A stretch of 64,000 nt of DNA, taken from positions 62,001 to 126,000 of the forward strand of contig NZ_FUYV01000017.1 in assembly GCF_900168165.1 (NCBI RefSeq), written 5' to 3'. Below, piece by piece: positions 48,587-56,695 of this stretch (positions within the stretch are counted from its first letter, which is position 1; each line of letters begins with the position of its first letter). The position numbers and the translations under genes are program-made. The notes beneath the pieces are model-generated. The model saw only the letters and a program-made list of their open reading frames with translations, was not told where the DNA came from and made no database searches. This DNA comes from Alkalitalea saponilacus. GTDB taxonomy: Bacteria > Bacteroidota > Bacteroidia > Bacteroidales > Marinilabiliaceae.

Positions 48587-48916
48587 TTAATATGAAACAT
48601 CTCCCTCAATTTCAGAAGATATATTTTCCTTTACTTCTGAAATATGTCTTACACACTCAAATTTGCTTCCAAACGGAGCACTCATAGCTAAAAGATGTCC
48701 ATCATTACTCTTAAGATGAAACACATAACGACCACTATCTGTTTGCCACTTATCAAATGTTGGCTCTGCCTGCACATGCCTGCGAAGATGTGCAATGCCA
48801 TCCAAACATTGATTTTTAGTGGCAAATCTGGGACTCCAAAGAACTGGTTTGTTCTCCGCGTTTTTAAGGAAAAACTGGTAAGCCCCTTCCGATTTTTTAG
48901 AAATAACAAACTTCAT
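48587..48916 (-). CDS. YegP-type (DUF1508) protein with two repeats
   Basis: A 109-residue protein from ATG 48916 (MKFVISKKSEGAYQFFLKNA). It contains two copies of the YegP/DUF1508 beta-strand motif: YQFFLKNAENKPVLWSPRFA with KNQCLDGIAHLRRH, then YVFHLKSNDGHLLAMSAPFG with KFECVRHISEVKEN. The longer start at 48976 adds residues that do not fit the family. DUF1508 proteins are small and soluble, of unknown function. It has its own terminator. Confidence 0.82.
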   Translation of the reverse strand: MKFVISKKSEGAYQFFLKNAENKPVLWSPRFATKNQCLDGIAHLRRHVQAEPTFDKWQTDSGRYVFHLKSNDGHLLAMSAPFGSKFECVRHISEVKENISSEIEGDVSY

Positions 48917-48976
48917 ACTACATGGGTTTACAGGATTGTTGATGAATATAATAAATCTATCATAATCGGTCTTCAT

Positions 48977-49276
48977 TTATGTAATATAATAAATTATTTT
49001 GTTTTTGTCAACTGTTCACCGATTCGATTTTAATATGGCTGTCTCATAATTAAATTTCAATTATCATTGACATTCAAAACGAAAACTCCACCTAAATAAT
49101 TCACCTCTAAATCCTCGTTCGATTATGACTTGGGTGTGAGTTCAGTCGAACTCTCAAGCCTAAGGCTAAAGGGGGGCATAAAGCCTCCCACTTGGGGGAG
49201 GTTTGGATGGTGAAAGCGAGTTTGCTTACAAACTCTAAGTATAAAATATTATTGTACGACTTTTGAGAAAATTACA
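48977..49276. other. intergenic region with CCTCCC hairpin repeat
   Basis: No gene is visible. A segment (about 49162-49200) reads AAGGCTAAAGG then GCCTCCCACTTGGGGGAGG, a 6-bp hairpin with ACTT loop; similar CTAAGGCTAAAGGGGG-type units are, from memory, common intergenic repeats in Bacteroidota. Confidence 0.4.
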
Positions 49277-49307
49277 TTGCATTGCTTATAATTAAATCGT
49301 ATTTTTG
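49277..49307 (+). promoter_or_regulatory. candidate promoter TTG-N20-TATTTTTG
   Basis: TTG at 49277-49279 and TATTTTTG at 49300-49307 have the spacing and sequence of the Bacteroidota sigma-A promoter (TTTG-N19-21-TAnnTTTG). The start codon at 49330 lies 22 bp downstream. Confidence 0.55.
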
Positions 49308-49329
49308 CTTCAATATTAATCTATATGTT

Positions 49330-50130
49330 ATGTTTCTTTCGAATAATTTGAAAATATTGAGAAAACGCAGGCATTTAACGCAGGATGACCTCGCGACCAT
49401 CCTCAAAATAAAACGACCTACTCTCAATAATTACGAAAACCAGGTCTCAATGCCGCCCATCGAAATGCTGATGAAGCTTTCCGATTACTTTAACATCTCC
49501 ATTGATACGCTGGTAAGAGTTGACCTGTCCGCGTTGTCGCAATCACAAATGCGTGAATTGGAAAACGGCAATGATGTTTTCGTAAAAGGAGCCAAATTAC
49601 GAGTGTTAACCTCAACCGTTGGCTCGGACAATGAAGAGAACATTGAACTGGTACCGGAAAAAGCTAAAGCCGGATATCTCACTGGCTTTTCTGACCCGGA
49701 GTACATTGTTTCGCTTCCTGTTTTCAGACTCCCCTTTCTTGATAAAGAGCGAAAATACAGGACATTCCAAATCAGCGGTGATTCCATGTGGCCAATACCT
49801 GCAGGAGCCTACGTTACGGGAGAATACATCCTTAATTGGAACTCCATAAAGAACGGACAAGCGTGTATCATTTTCACCCTGAACGATGGTCTTTCGTTTA
49901 AAATCATCGAAAATAATATTGAACAAAAAGGGTCAATCAGATGCATCTCTTTAAACCCTCTCTTTGAACCTTATGAAGTTCCCGTTGGCGAAATTCGCGA
50001 AATTTGGAAATTTGTACACTACATAAGTGGTGAAATTCCTTCTGAACAACTGGAGATGAACCATGTTGTAAGAACATTGGCTGATATTAAAAGCGAAGTG
50101 GGTGACATAAAAAACAAACTCTTCCAGTAA
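49330..50130 (+). CDS. XRE-S24 LexA/CI-type transcriptional regulator
   Basis: A 266-residue regulator from ATG 49330. The N-terminal XRE helix-turn-helix is NLKILRKRRHLTQDDLATIL through KRPTLNNYENQ (about 5-45). A linker with KAGYLTG contains an Ala-Gly bond as in CI/LexA self-cleavage sites, and the S24 domain follows: ISGDSMWP with the nucleophile Ser (about 157) and LSFKIIEN with the Lys (about 193). The C-terminal tail (SEQLEMNHVVRTLADIKSEV) is a predicted helix. No phage genes adjoin it. It probably controls a stress or unknown regulon. Confidence 0.85.
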   Translation: MFLSNNLKILRKRRHLTQDDLATILKIKRPTLNNYENQVSMPPIEMLMKLSDYFNISIDTLVRVDLSALSQSQMRELENGNDVFVKGAKLRVLTSTVGSDNEENIELVPEKAKAGYLTGFSDPEYIVSLPVFRLPFLDKERKYRTFQISGDSMWPIPAGAYVTGEYILNWNSIKNGQACIIFTLNDGLSFKIIENNIEQKGSIRCISLNPLFEPYEVPVGEIREIWKFVHYISGEIPSEQLEMNHVVRTLADIKSEVGDIKNKLFQ

Positions 50131-50145
50131 TTTCTTTCAAATATC

Positions 50146-50153
50146 TATTTTTG
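50146..50153 (+). promoter_or_regulatory. -7 box (TATTTTTG) before menA
   Basis: TATTTTTG fits TAnnTTTG and lies 13 bp before the menA ATG. A proper -33 element is not obvious. Confidence 0.4.
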
Positions 50154-50166
50154 CAAAAAACATCTT

Positions 50167-51066
50167 ATGAGCAACATAAAAGCCTGGATGGTATCCCTTC
50201 GGTTAAGAACCCTCCCCCTGGCACTTTCAACAATATTTATGGGAAGCATCATCGCTGCCTGGCAAAACAATTTTAATTCAGGCGTACTGCTGTGGGCTGC
50301 CATCACAACTCTTTTTCTGCAGGTTTTATCCAATCTGGCCAACGATTATGGCGATGCCAAATCCGGAGCTGACAATGAAAACCGGGTTGGGCCACAAAGA
50401 ATGATTCAACAAGGGGTCATTTCGATGAAGCAGATGAAAACAGCCATGGTTATTTGCGTATTGCTGTCCCTCATTTCTGGCATTACTTTGCTGTTTAAGG
50501 CTTTTAATGAATTACAGTGGCAACAACTTCTCTTTTTCATTCTTGGAATTGCGGCAATTGCAGCTGCCATTCGTTACACGGTTGGCAGTAATCCATATGG
50601 TTATCGGGGACTTGGCGATATGTATGTGTTCATTTTCTTCGGGTTGCTCGGCGTAGCCGGCACATGGTTTTTGCATACCAACACATGGCAATGGCATGTG
50701 CTGCTGCCTGCATCAACCATTGGCCTGTTTAGTGCCGGAGTGTTAAATCTTAACAACATCCGCGATATAGATTCTGACAGGCAAAGCAACAAAATCACCC
50801 TGGTGGTACGCATGGGCAAAAAAGCAGCATCATGGTATCACCTTTTTCTTATCGCAAGTGGCTGGATTACGATGTTGGTATTTGTTGCTCTCTTTGATGA
50901 TGTTTCAAATTTCTGGCCTCTGTTTTTAACACTGCCATTATTCATCAGGAACATCATTGTGGTTTTCAAAAACAAAGAAGCAGATAAGTTGGATGTGGAG
51001 TTGCGTAATCTAGCGGTGAGTACTTTGCTTTTTGTGTTGCTGAGTGGGGTAAAGCTGTTTTTCTGA
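50167..51066 (+). CDS. menA: 1,4-dihydroxy-2-naphthoate polyprenyltransferase
   Basis: A 299-residue UbiA-type membrane prenyltransferase with about nine hydrophobic segments, which joins the polyprenyl tail to dihydroxynaphthoate in menaquinone synthesis. The first aspartate motif is NLANDYGDAKSGADNENRVG (about 56-75) and the second is LNLNNIRDIDSDRQSNK (about 193-209). RLRTLPLALSTIFMGS near the N-terminus is typical of MenA. It begins a likely men operon with menC, now separated from it by the GxxExxY insertion. Confidence 0.93.
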   Translation: MSNIKAWMVSLRLRTLPLALSTIFMGSIIAAWQNNFNSGVLLWAAITTLFLQVLSNLANDYGDAKSGADNENRVGPQRMIQQGVISMKQMKTAMVICVLLSLISGITLLFKAFNELQWQQLLFFILGIAAIAAAIRYTVGSNPYGYRGLGDMYVFIFFGLLGVAGTWFLHTNTWQWHVLLPASTIGLFSAGVLNLNNIRDIDSDRQSNKITLVVRMGKKAASWYHLFLIASGWITMLVFVALFDDVSNFWPLFLTLPLFIRNIIVVFKNKEADKLDVELRNLAVSTLLFVLLSGVKLFF

Positions 51067-51070
51067 CAAA

Positions 51071-51567
51071 AAATAACCACAATGGACACAATGAATTCAC
51101 AAAGTACACAAAACTTGGTTAATAAAACATATGGGAGAAAATGAAATAGCTCATAAGATAGTAGGTTGTGCCTTAGAGGTACACAAAGCTTTAGGGGCAG
51201 GACTTTTAGAGTCTGCTTACCAGGAATGCCTTTGTTATAAACTTCAGAAAGCAGGCTTGCATATTCAAAAAGAAAAACCAATCCCTCTCATATTTGAAGA
51301 AGTAAAACTTGAATGCGGTTATCGCATTGATATTTTAGTAGAAAAAAAAGTAATAGTAGAAATTAAAAGTGTTGAAGCATTGAATGATGTTCACCTTGCC
51401 CAGACACTTACCTATATGAAACTTGGCAACTACAAATTAGGGTTGCTTATAAATTTTAATGTCACATTACTAAAAAAGGGTATAAAAAGGGTTATAAATG
51501 GTACATTATAGAATAATAAAAAATAATTTGTGAACATTGTGCATTCTTTGTGAACATTGTGGTTAAA
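51071..51567. mobile_element. GxxExxY cassette with inverted-repeat ends
   Basis: The gene at 51131 is enclosed by an imperfect inverted repeat: TAACCACAATG at 51074-51084 is exactly complementary to CATTGTGGTTA at 51555-51565. Further inward, both flanks carry CACAAAG and CACAATG units (left 51085-51113, right 51527-51554) in different order. The cassette lies between menA and menC, which are normally adjacent or overlapping in an operon. No transposase is present, so the way it moved is unknown. I infer mobility from position, ends and the same architecture around the IVP gene at 511-940. Confidence 0.55.
51131..51511 (+). CDS. GxxExxY protein (PD-(D/E)XK-like)
   Basis: A 126-residue protein. 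VHKALGAGLLESAYQECLCY carries the name-giving GxxExxY (here GLLESAY, about 26-32), and the second half, YRIDILVEKKVIVEIKSVEA with VEIK, resembles the restriction-nuclease PD-(D/E)XK core (D near 70, E and K in EIK). The family is widespread, often in intergenic spots and near IVP-like genes, and its function is not established. It is enclosed by the inverted repeats at 51071-51567 and lies between menA and menC. Confidence 0.85.
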   Translation: MGENEIAHKIVGCALEVHKALGAGLLESAYQECLCYKLQKAGLHIQKEKPIPLIFEEVKLECGYRIDILVEKKVIVEIKSVEALNDVHLAQTLTYMKLGNYKLGLLINFNVTLLKKGIKRVINGTL

Positions 51568-51598
51568 TAAAAATCATCTCAAAATTAAAGCTTGTAAC

Positions 51599-52636
51599 AT
51601 GTTCCAGGCAACCTACCATCCATATCAACTACAATTTAAAGAACCCGGTGGAACTTCCAGAGGTGTTCTAACTAGTAAAATGAGTTATTTCATAGAAATA
51701 ACTCATGCACATAAACCCGGGATAAAAGGGATAGGTGAGTGCTCCGTCTTACCGGGATTAAGTCCCGATGACTCTCCACATCTGGAAGAGAAACTGCAAT
51801 GGTGTTGCAATAATATCAACACGATTGCGGAGAGTTTCCATAAACATTTAATGGATTGGCCTGCCATCAGATTTGCTGTTGAAATGGCGCTTCTGGATTT
51901 ACAAAATGGAGGAAATAGGATTTGGTTTCCTTCGGATTTCACCAACAGTAAAAAAAATATAAAAATAAACGGGCTTATCTGGATGGGCACCATAGAGGAG
52001 ATGCATCGCAGAATAAAGGAAAAAACAGAGTCGGGTTTTGATTGCCTTAAAATGAAAATCGGAGCATTAGATTTCGACAAAGAGTTTGAACTTCTTTCAT
52101 CCATAAGAGAGCGTTTTGCTCCGGATAAACTTGAAATACGTGTGGATGCAAATGGTGCATACACTCCGAAACAGGCTGGGTCTGTCCTTGAAAGGCTTGA
52201 AACACTCAAAATCCACTCCATTGAGCAACCTATAAAAGCGGGACAATGGAAAGAGATGGCTGTTTTGTGCAAAAACACCCCGGTTCCAATTGCTTTGGAT
52301 GAAGAGTTAATCGGAATTAATAACCCGAAAGACCGGAAGCAAATGCTTGAAACCATACATCCCCAATTCATCATCTTAAAGCCAAGCCTCACAGGGGGAT
52401 TCAGTTCCTCAGAAAACTGGATTGAACTGGCAGAAACCTACAACATTGATTGGTGGGTGACCTCTGCTCTTGAAAGCAACATTGGGCTAAATGCCATTGC
52501 ACAATGGACTGCAACTCTTAATAACCCACTTCCTCAGGGCTTGGGTACCGGTCAGGTTTTCACAAATAATATGGATGCTCCTATTAAGGTGGAAAAAGGA
52601 TATCTCATATATCAAAAACCAAATTCCGGTTGTTAA
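51599..52636 (+). CDS. menC: o-succinylbenzoate synthase
   Basis: A 345-residue enolase-superfamily dehydratase; the ATG at 51599 (MFQATYHPYQLQFKEP) is preferred over an earlier ATG at 51557 that adds unrelated residues from the repeat. The catalytic Lys is in CLKMKIGALDF (KxK, about 160), metal ligands are Asp in RVDANGAY (about 189), Glu in HSIEQP (about 214) and Asp in ALDEEL (about 240), and the second Lys is in FIILKPSLTGG (about 263). It makes o-succinylbenzoate from SHCHC. The last 32 bp overlap the end of the convergent thiF-type gene. Confidence 0.9.
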   Translation: MFQATYHPYQLQFKEPGGTSRGVLTSKMSYFIEITHAHKPGIKGIGECSVLPGLSPDDSPHLEEKLQWCCNNINTIAESFHKHLMDWPAIRFAVEMALLDLQNGGNRIWFPSDFTNSKKNIKINGLIWMGTIEEMHRRIKEKTESGFDCLKMKIGALDFDKEFELLSSIRERFAPDKLEIRVDANGAYTPKQAGSVLERLETLKIHSIEQPIKAGQWKEMAVLCKNTPVPIALDEELIGINNPKDRKQMLETIHPQFIILKPSLTGGFSSSENWIELAETYNIDWWVTSALESNIGLNAIAQWTATLNNPLPQGLGTGQVFTNNMDAPIKVEKGYLIYQKPNSGC

Positions 52637-53285
52637 GCACGTCAAAAATCATCAGTTTTCCGGCGAGAACCTCACCCTGTCCGGTAATGATTTTTATGAC
52701 CTCCAGAGCCTGTCGGGTTCCAATAAAACCCGGCATTGGTCCCATTACTCCGGGTGGAGTCTTCTTTACCTCAGGTGCTTCCGGATATAAATCACTGTAA
52801 CCTTTTGCTCCATCGAAGTGAAAAACCGATAGTTGGCCTCCCCATTGCTCGGCAGTACCATATACCAAGGGAGTTTTAAGATTTCTACATGCATCATCAA
52901 TGGCATATCTCACCTGAAAATTATCTGTGGCATCAGCCACAACATCGAAGCCGCGAATGGTATCCGCTGCATTTTCCGTAGTTACTTTTCGGTTAAATGT
53001 TGTCACCATGCAATCGGGATTTAGCTCTTTTATCCGTTTAGCAGCCTCTTCTGATTTGAACTCTCCAATTAAACCGGGATGATATAAAATCTGGCGATTA
53101 AGATTACTTGCCGAAATCACATCGAAATCCAGAACTCCTATACGCCCTACACCGGCAGCAGCCAGATATAGCAAAAGTGCTGACCCCAACCCGCCAGCTC
53201 CAACTACTAATACCGATGATTTTGAAAGACGTTCCTGGTGTGATTCATCAAAATTATCCAATAGCAAATGACGTGCGTATCTCAT
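52605..53285 (-). CDS. thiF: ThiF/HesA-type sulfur-carrier adenylyltransferase
   Basis: A 226-residue E1-like enzyme. The nucleotide-binding GAGGLGSALLLYLAAAGVG (about 32-50), LNRQILY (about 63) and the Asp in DATDNF (about 122) are present. In ThiF this adenylates the C-terminal Gly of ThiS. The zinc-binding CxxC pairs of ThiF and MoeB are missing: the only cysteines are in NPDCMV and DDACRN. The protein is shorter by about 20 residues and the end lacks CPxC. Short zinc-free ThiF forms exist in other Bacteroidota as far as I recall. It probably serves the thi operon although a 1.5-kb insert separates it from thiH. Confidence 0.85.
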   Translation of the reverse strand: MRYARHLLLDNFDESHQERLSKSSVLVVGAGGLGSALLLYLAAAGVGRIGVLDFDVISASNLNRQILYHPGLIGEFKSEEAAKRIKELNPDCMVTTFNRKVTTENAADTIRGFDVVADATDNFQVRYAIDDACRNLKTPLVYGTAEQWGGQLSVFHFDGAKGYSDLYPEAPEVKKTPPGVMGPMPGFIGTRQALEVIKIITGQGEVLAGKLMIFDVLNNRNLVFDI

Positions 53286-53321
53286 ATCTTCCCTATATTT
53301 TATATATGATGTATAGGGCGT

Positions 53322-53564
53322 TTATATTCGTCCTTCGTGTAAATCCCAAACTGGGAAACACATTTCGTAATCGTTCCAGATTAAGTCACCATAATCTATT
53401 GTGAATGTTTTAAATAATTCCTTATCAAGATATTTTTTTGTCATTGGGTTTTTGGCACTTTGAAGAAAACTCCTGAAATCTATGTTTCGTTCTAAACCAT
53501 CTGAAAATCGAAGGTTTATCACATATTCCCCTTTGTAATCTGCTTTCTCTATTGATACTACCAT
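53322..53564 (-). CDS. DUF2442 protein
   Basis: An 80-residue protein: VVSIEKADYKGEYVINLRFS, RNIDFRSFLQ, FKTFTIDYGDLIWNDYEMCF and a closing PVWDLHEG, all as in DUF2442. It follows DUF4160 by 3 bp; such pairs are common and are sometimes suggested to be toxin-antitoxin-like, but no activity is known to me. It is part of the accessory insert in the thi operon. Confidence 0.8.
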   Translation of the reverse strand: MVVSIEKADYKGEYVINLRFSDGLERNIDFRSFLQSAKNPMTKKYLDKELFKTFTIDYGDLIWNDYEMCFPVWDLHEGRI

Positions 53565-53567
53565 GAT

Positions 53568-53870
53568 TTAAAGTTTTTTAGTTATTCTTTCCGATTCGAT
53601 AGGTTTATTGTAAATAAAGAAATCTACCCATTTTCGTACAATGTCATCTCTATATTTCTCAACCAGTTTTTTGAACCTCTTTAAATTTTGAGAATCCAAA
53701 GGTTCTTTTCCTGTAACTTCAGTAATTCTTACCTCTACAAATTTTCCATTCTCAAATATCAGTTCTGCTTTACTTTCCTTTCCTTGAAACTTGCAATGCA
53801 CATGAATTGGCTCGTGTTCATGTGAATAGAAAAGAATAATCAGTCCTAAATATTCATATAGCTTCGGCAT
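53568..53870 (-). CDS. DUF4160 protein
   Basis: A 100-residue protein. The N-terminal MPKLYEYLGLIILFYSHEHE and PIHVHCKFQGKESKAELIF with HVHC match DUF4160; LKRFKKLVEKYRDDIVRKW is the second helix. The downstream DUF2442 gene starts 3 bp later and the two are probably co-transcribed. Function unknown. Confidence 0.82.
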   Translation of the reverse strand: MPKLYEYLGLIILFYSHEHEPIHVHCKFQGKESKAELIFENGKFVEVRITEVTGKEPLDSQNLKRFKKLVEKYRDDIVRKWVDFFIYNKPIESERITKKL

Positions 53871-53898
53871 GTCTTTTTTATTTCAAATTTACTATAAA

Positions 53899-54342
53899 TC
53901 AAGATAAACTCAAATCGCAATTTGACTCAACACTATCTACGGTAGCTCCCAAATTTTTATAAAAATCTATTGCAGGTTGATTCCACTCAGATACTTGCCA
54001 TCGTAGCTTATTGCATTTATCTGATTTTGCTTTTTCAATCACTTTCTTAATCAGTTTAGTTCCAATTCCACTACCCCGAAAATCTCTTTTTACATATAAA
54101 TCATCCATATACATTGATTTTCCAATCCAAGTATAGTAAGCAAAAAAGTAGGTCACATAACCTATAATCGTCTTGGTTTCATTGAGAACTACGAACCCAT
54201 TAATAAAGTCTGATTCTGCCTCCATTTGTTCAACTGAATTTACCATTTTGTCTGGAAGTTTTTCAAATTCAGCAAATTCATGAAATATTTCAATTAGTTC
54301 AGGATAGTCCTATTTTTCAATCTCGCGTATTACAAAATCCAT
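53899..54342 (-). pseudogene. GNAT acetyltransferase with amber stop at codon 11
   Basis: From the ATG at 54342 the frame reads MDFVIREIEK, then TAG (54312-54310), then DYPELIEIFHEFAEFEKLPD and on to a complete GNAT domain. GNAT motifs are present: TIIGYVTYFFAYYT, MDDLYVKRDFRGSGIGTKLI (motif A with RGxGxG) and QPAIDFYKNLGA (motif B). The remaining ATG at 54246 would give 115 residues and lacks the first strand and helix of the fold. The gene is likely inactive or reduced. It lies within the insert between thiH and thiF. Confidence 0.7.
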
Positions 54343-54416
54343 ATTAAGTTGAATGTTATTTTGTTAGCCCAAATGTTCGTTAAGGGAGATAGTTTACAAA
54401 GTTAAAGTCACATGCT

Positions 54417-54773
54417 TTACACTAAATTAGTGCTTAACCTTGTAGTTTTTTCTTTACTCCTAATGTCCTTCTCATTAAAATATCCTAAAAATACGTTTCT
54501 ATAGAAAACTCTCCAAATTCCATTGCCAAGTTCTTCTGCAGCAACTTGTTTTCCTATAAGTCCTCGGGTTATGTATACCCAATAATATGATTTCCACCTA
54601 ACAGAGCCGTTCATCGTAACATTCATAACTTTCATATTTTCTGGATATTCATATTTCCTTATTCTTTCCGGAAACGGTATGGTTGACAGTCTATGAATAC
54701 TTGCCGGTGTTTTCATCTCTAAGGCTTCATGTGGTCTATGTCTTATATCTAAAAATCTTACTTTAACAGTCTC
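54417..54773 (-). pseudogene. IS481-type transposase remnant (C-terminus)
   Basis: The frame opens at 54773 and reads ETVKVRFLDIRHRPHEALEM, then KTPASIHRLSTIPFPERIRK and ends in NGIWRVFYRNVFLGYF...KTTRLSTNLV. This is the C-terminal part of an integrase-core (IS481-type) transposase: the RPHEAL-KTPAS boundary after the DDE domain and the VFYRNVFLGYF end are characteristic. There is no start codon and the catalytic domain is missing. An in-frame stop closes the frame 20 codons before the ATG at 54716. It is a truncated mobile element that shows an insertion history between thiH and thiF. Confidence 0.75.
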
Positions 54774-54791
54774 CTAATGTACTTAATTGGT

Positions 54792-55910
54792 TTACAAACT
54801 CTCTTGCAAATAGAGCGACCAGTCCTTCCAGACTGGTTCCATTCCTTTTTGTCGCAGCATCTGAGCAATGACATCGGGAGTCCGGTCATCATTCACCGCA
54901 AACTGCTCAAGTTCCCCCGAGCCGGAGTACCCTCCCGGTTCGGTTTTACTGCCTGCACTCATGGCTGTAATTCCAATTGGAAACGCATTGTCTCTAAACC
55001 TTGCACTCTCACGCGTCGAGAGCGACAACTCCACATCATGGTCAAAAAGCCGGTAGGCACACATGAGCTGTGTGAGATTCCGTTCGGTGGTCTCAAAGTT
55101 TGGTTGAAAGCCTTCACCCGGAAATGGCCGCAACCTGGGAAAAGATATGGAGTATTTCACCTGCCAATATTGCTTTCTTAAATAACTTAAATGCAAGGCT
55201 GTAAACCAGGCTTCAGTGCGCCAATCTTCAAGTCCAATGAGATTTCCAATGCCAATTTTTCTCACCCCGGCACTTCCTAAACGGTCGGGGGTTTCCAACC
55301 GGTAACGGAAATCCGATTTTCGTCCCGCGAGATGATACGCAGGATATCGGCCCTCATTATAGGTTTCCTGATATATATAAACCGCATGTAGACCCGTATT
55401 CACCAGTTTTGCATATTCATCAGTTTCCAATGGCTGAACTTCCAATGAAATCTGACTAAAATATGGTTTTAAAGTTTCGATGGCCTTGCAGAAATAACCT
55501 ACTCCTGCACGCTTGCTGGCTTCTCCTGTAACAAGTAAAATATGACGAAAAGGGTATCTGCGAATGATTTTAGCCTCTTCTATCAACTCCTCCATCGTCA
55601 GCATTTTGCGTTTTATGCGGTTTTTACCGCTAAAACCACAATAAACACAACTGTTTTCGCAATAATTTGAAAGATACAATGGAATATAAAGCTGCATTGT
55701 GTTGCCAAAGCGCTGACGGGTTATAAAATGGCTCTTTTGAGCCATTTCCTCAAGAAAAGAATCCGCTGCCGGAGAGAGTAAAGCCTTTAAGTCTTCCAGG
55801 CCGGGATACTCTTTTCGCAAAGCTTTAACCACATCATCTTCATTTTTAGATAAAATCGAGGCGGAAACATCTTCCCAGTTATATGCTTGTATGATGTTAT
55901 AAAACGACAT
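54792..55910 (-). CDS. thiH: 2-iminoacetate synthase
   Basis: A 372-residue radical SAM enzyme that splits tyrosine to give 2-iminoacetate (dehydroglycine) for the thiazole ring. The cluster-binding CxxxCxxC is CENSCVYC (about 84-91), in NYCENSCVYCGFSGKNRI. HILLVTGEAS and AVYIYQETYNEGRYPAYH support the ThiH subgroup (the sister anaerobic GG-peptide enzymes differ). It follows thiG by 11 bp. Using ThiH rather than ThiO suggests an anaerobic or low-oxygen life, though both occur in Bacteroidota. Confidence 0.95.
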   Translation of the reverse strand: MSFYNIIQAYNWEDVSASILSKNEDDVVKALRKEYPGLEDLKALLSPAADSFLEEMAQKSHFITRQRFGNTMQLYIPLYLSNYCENSCVYCGFSGKNRIKRKMLTMEELIEEAKIIRRYPFRHILLVTGEASKRAGVGYFCKAIETLKPYFSQISLEVQPLETDEYAKLVNTGLHAVYIYQETYNEGRYPAYHLAGRKSDFRYRLETPDRLGSAGVRKIGIGNLIGLEDWRTEAWFTALHLSYLRKQYWQVKYSISFPRLRPFPGEGFQPNFETTERNLTQLMCAYRLFDHDVELSLSTRESARFRDNAFPIGITAMSAGSKTEPGGYSGSGELEQFAVNDDRTPDVIAQMLRQKGMEPVWKDWSLYLQESL

Positions 55911-55921
55911 GTCAAATTGAT

Positions 55922-56695
55922 TTACGATAAAAACGAAGTCAACGGACTGGTGGCTGAAGCTTTTGCTCCTTTTGAGGTCATTGGCAGGCCTGCTTCGTAG
56001 GCCATGCGTCCGGTTTCAACAGCCATTTTAAAGGCCTTACCCATGGATACGGGATTTCCTGCTGCAGCAATGGCAGTATTCACAAGCACTGCATCAGCTC
56101 CCAACTCCATGGCTTCTGCGGCATGCGATGGGGCACCAATGCCTGCATCTACCACTACCGGCACGTTGGATTGTTCAATGATGATGCGCAAAAACTCACG
56201 GGTGAGCAATCCGCTGTTGCTTCCAATGGGCGAACCAAGGGGCATTACAGCGGCGGCACCCACTTCCTCAAGCCGCTTGCACAACACAGGGTCGGCATGA
56301 ATATAAGGCAATACCACAAAGCCTAATTTTGCCAACTCTTCGGTAGCTTTCAGTGTTTCCACAGGGTCGGGCATCAGGTAGCGGGCATCGGGATGTATTT
56401 CAAGCTTAACCCAATTTGTTTCAAGTGCTTCTCTGGCCAATTGTGCAGCAAAAACAGCCTCAGATGCGGTTCTTACACCCGAAGTATTCGGTAGAAGGTT
56501 CATTCCGGGAATTTTAAGATGCTCCAGTAAATCGTCGTGCGGAATTTCTAAATCCACACGCTTAAGAGCCACTGTTACCAACTCGCTGCCACTGGCTGCA
56601 ACAGATTCGGCCATCAGCTGATTGGAACTGAACTTCCCTGTACCGGTAAAAAGCCGGCTTGTAAAGGTTTTATCTGCAATGGTTAATTTACTCAT
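55922..56695 (-). CDS. thiG: thiazole synthase
   Basis: A protein of about 257 residues from ATG 56695 ([20 protein letters not shown]). The upstream ATG at 56728 lies within thiE and adds an unrelated stretch. The TIM-barrel enzyme forms a Schiff base with deoxyxylulose phosphate through the Lys in WVKLEIHPD (about 99), and has [17 protein letters not shown] and [17 protein letters not shown]. It combines DXP, iminoacetate and ThiS-thiocarboxylate. It overlaps thiE by 8 bp and is followed by thiH. Confidence 0.95.
   Translation of the reverse strand: MSKLTIADKTFTSRLFTGTGKFSSNQLMAESVAASGSELVTVALKRVDLEIPHDDLLEHLKIPGMNLLPNTSGVRTASEAVFAAQLAREALETNWVKLEIHPDARYLMPDPVETLKATEELAKLGFVVLPYIHADPVLCKRLEEVGAAAVMPLGSPIGSNSGLLTREFLRIIIEQSNVPVVVDAGIGAPSHAAEAMELGADAVLVNTAIAAAGNPVSMGKAFKMAVETGRMAYEAGLPMTSKGAKASATSPLTSFLS

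Noticed and set aside
49330-50130. Prophage repressor
   Set aside because: It has an S24 domain like CI, but there are no phage genes, integrase or att repeats around it and its neighbours are housekeeping genes.
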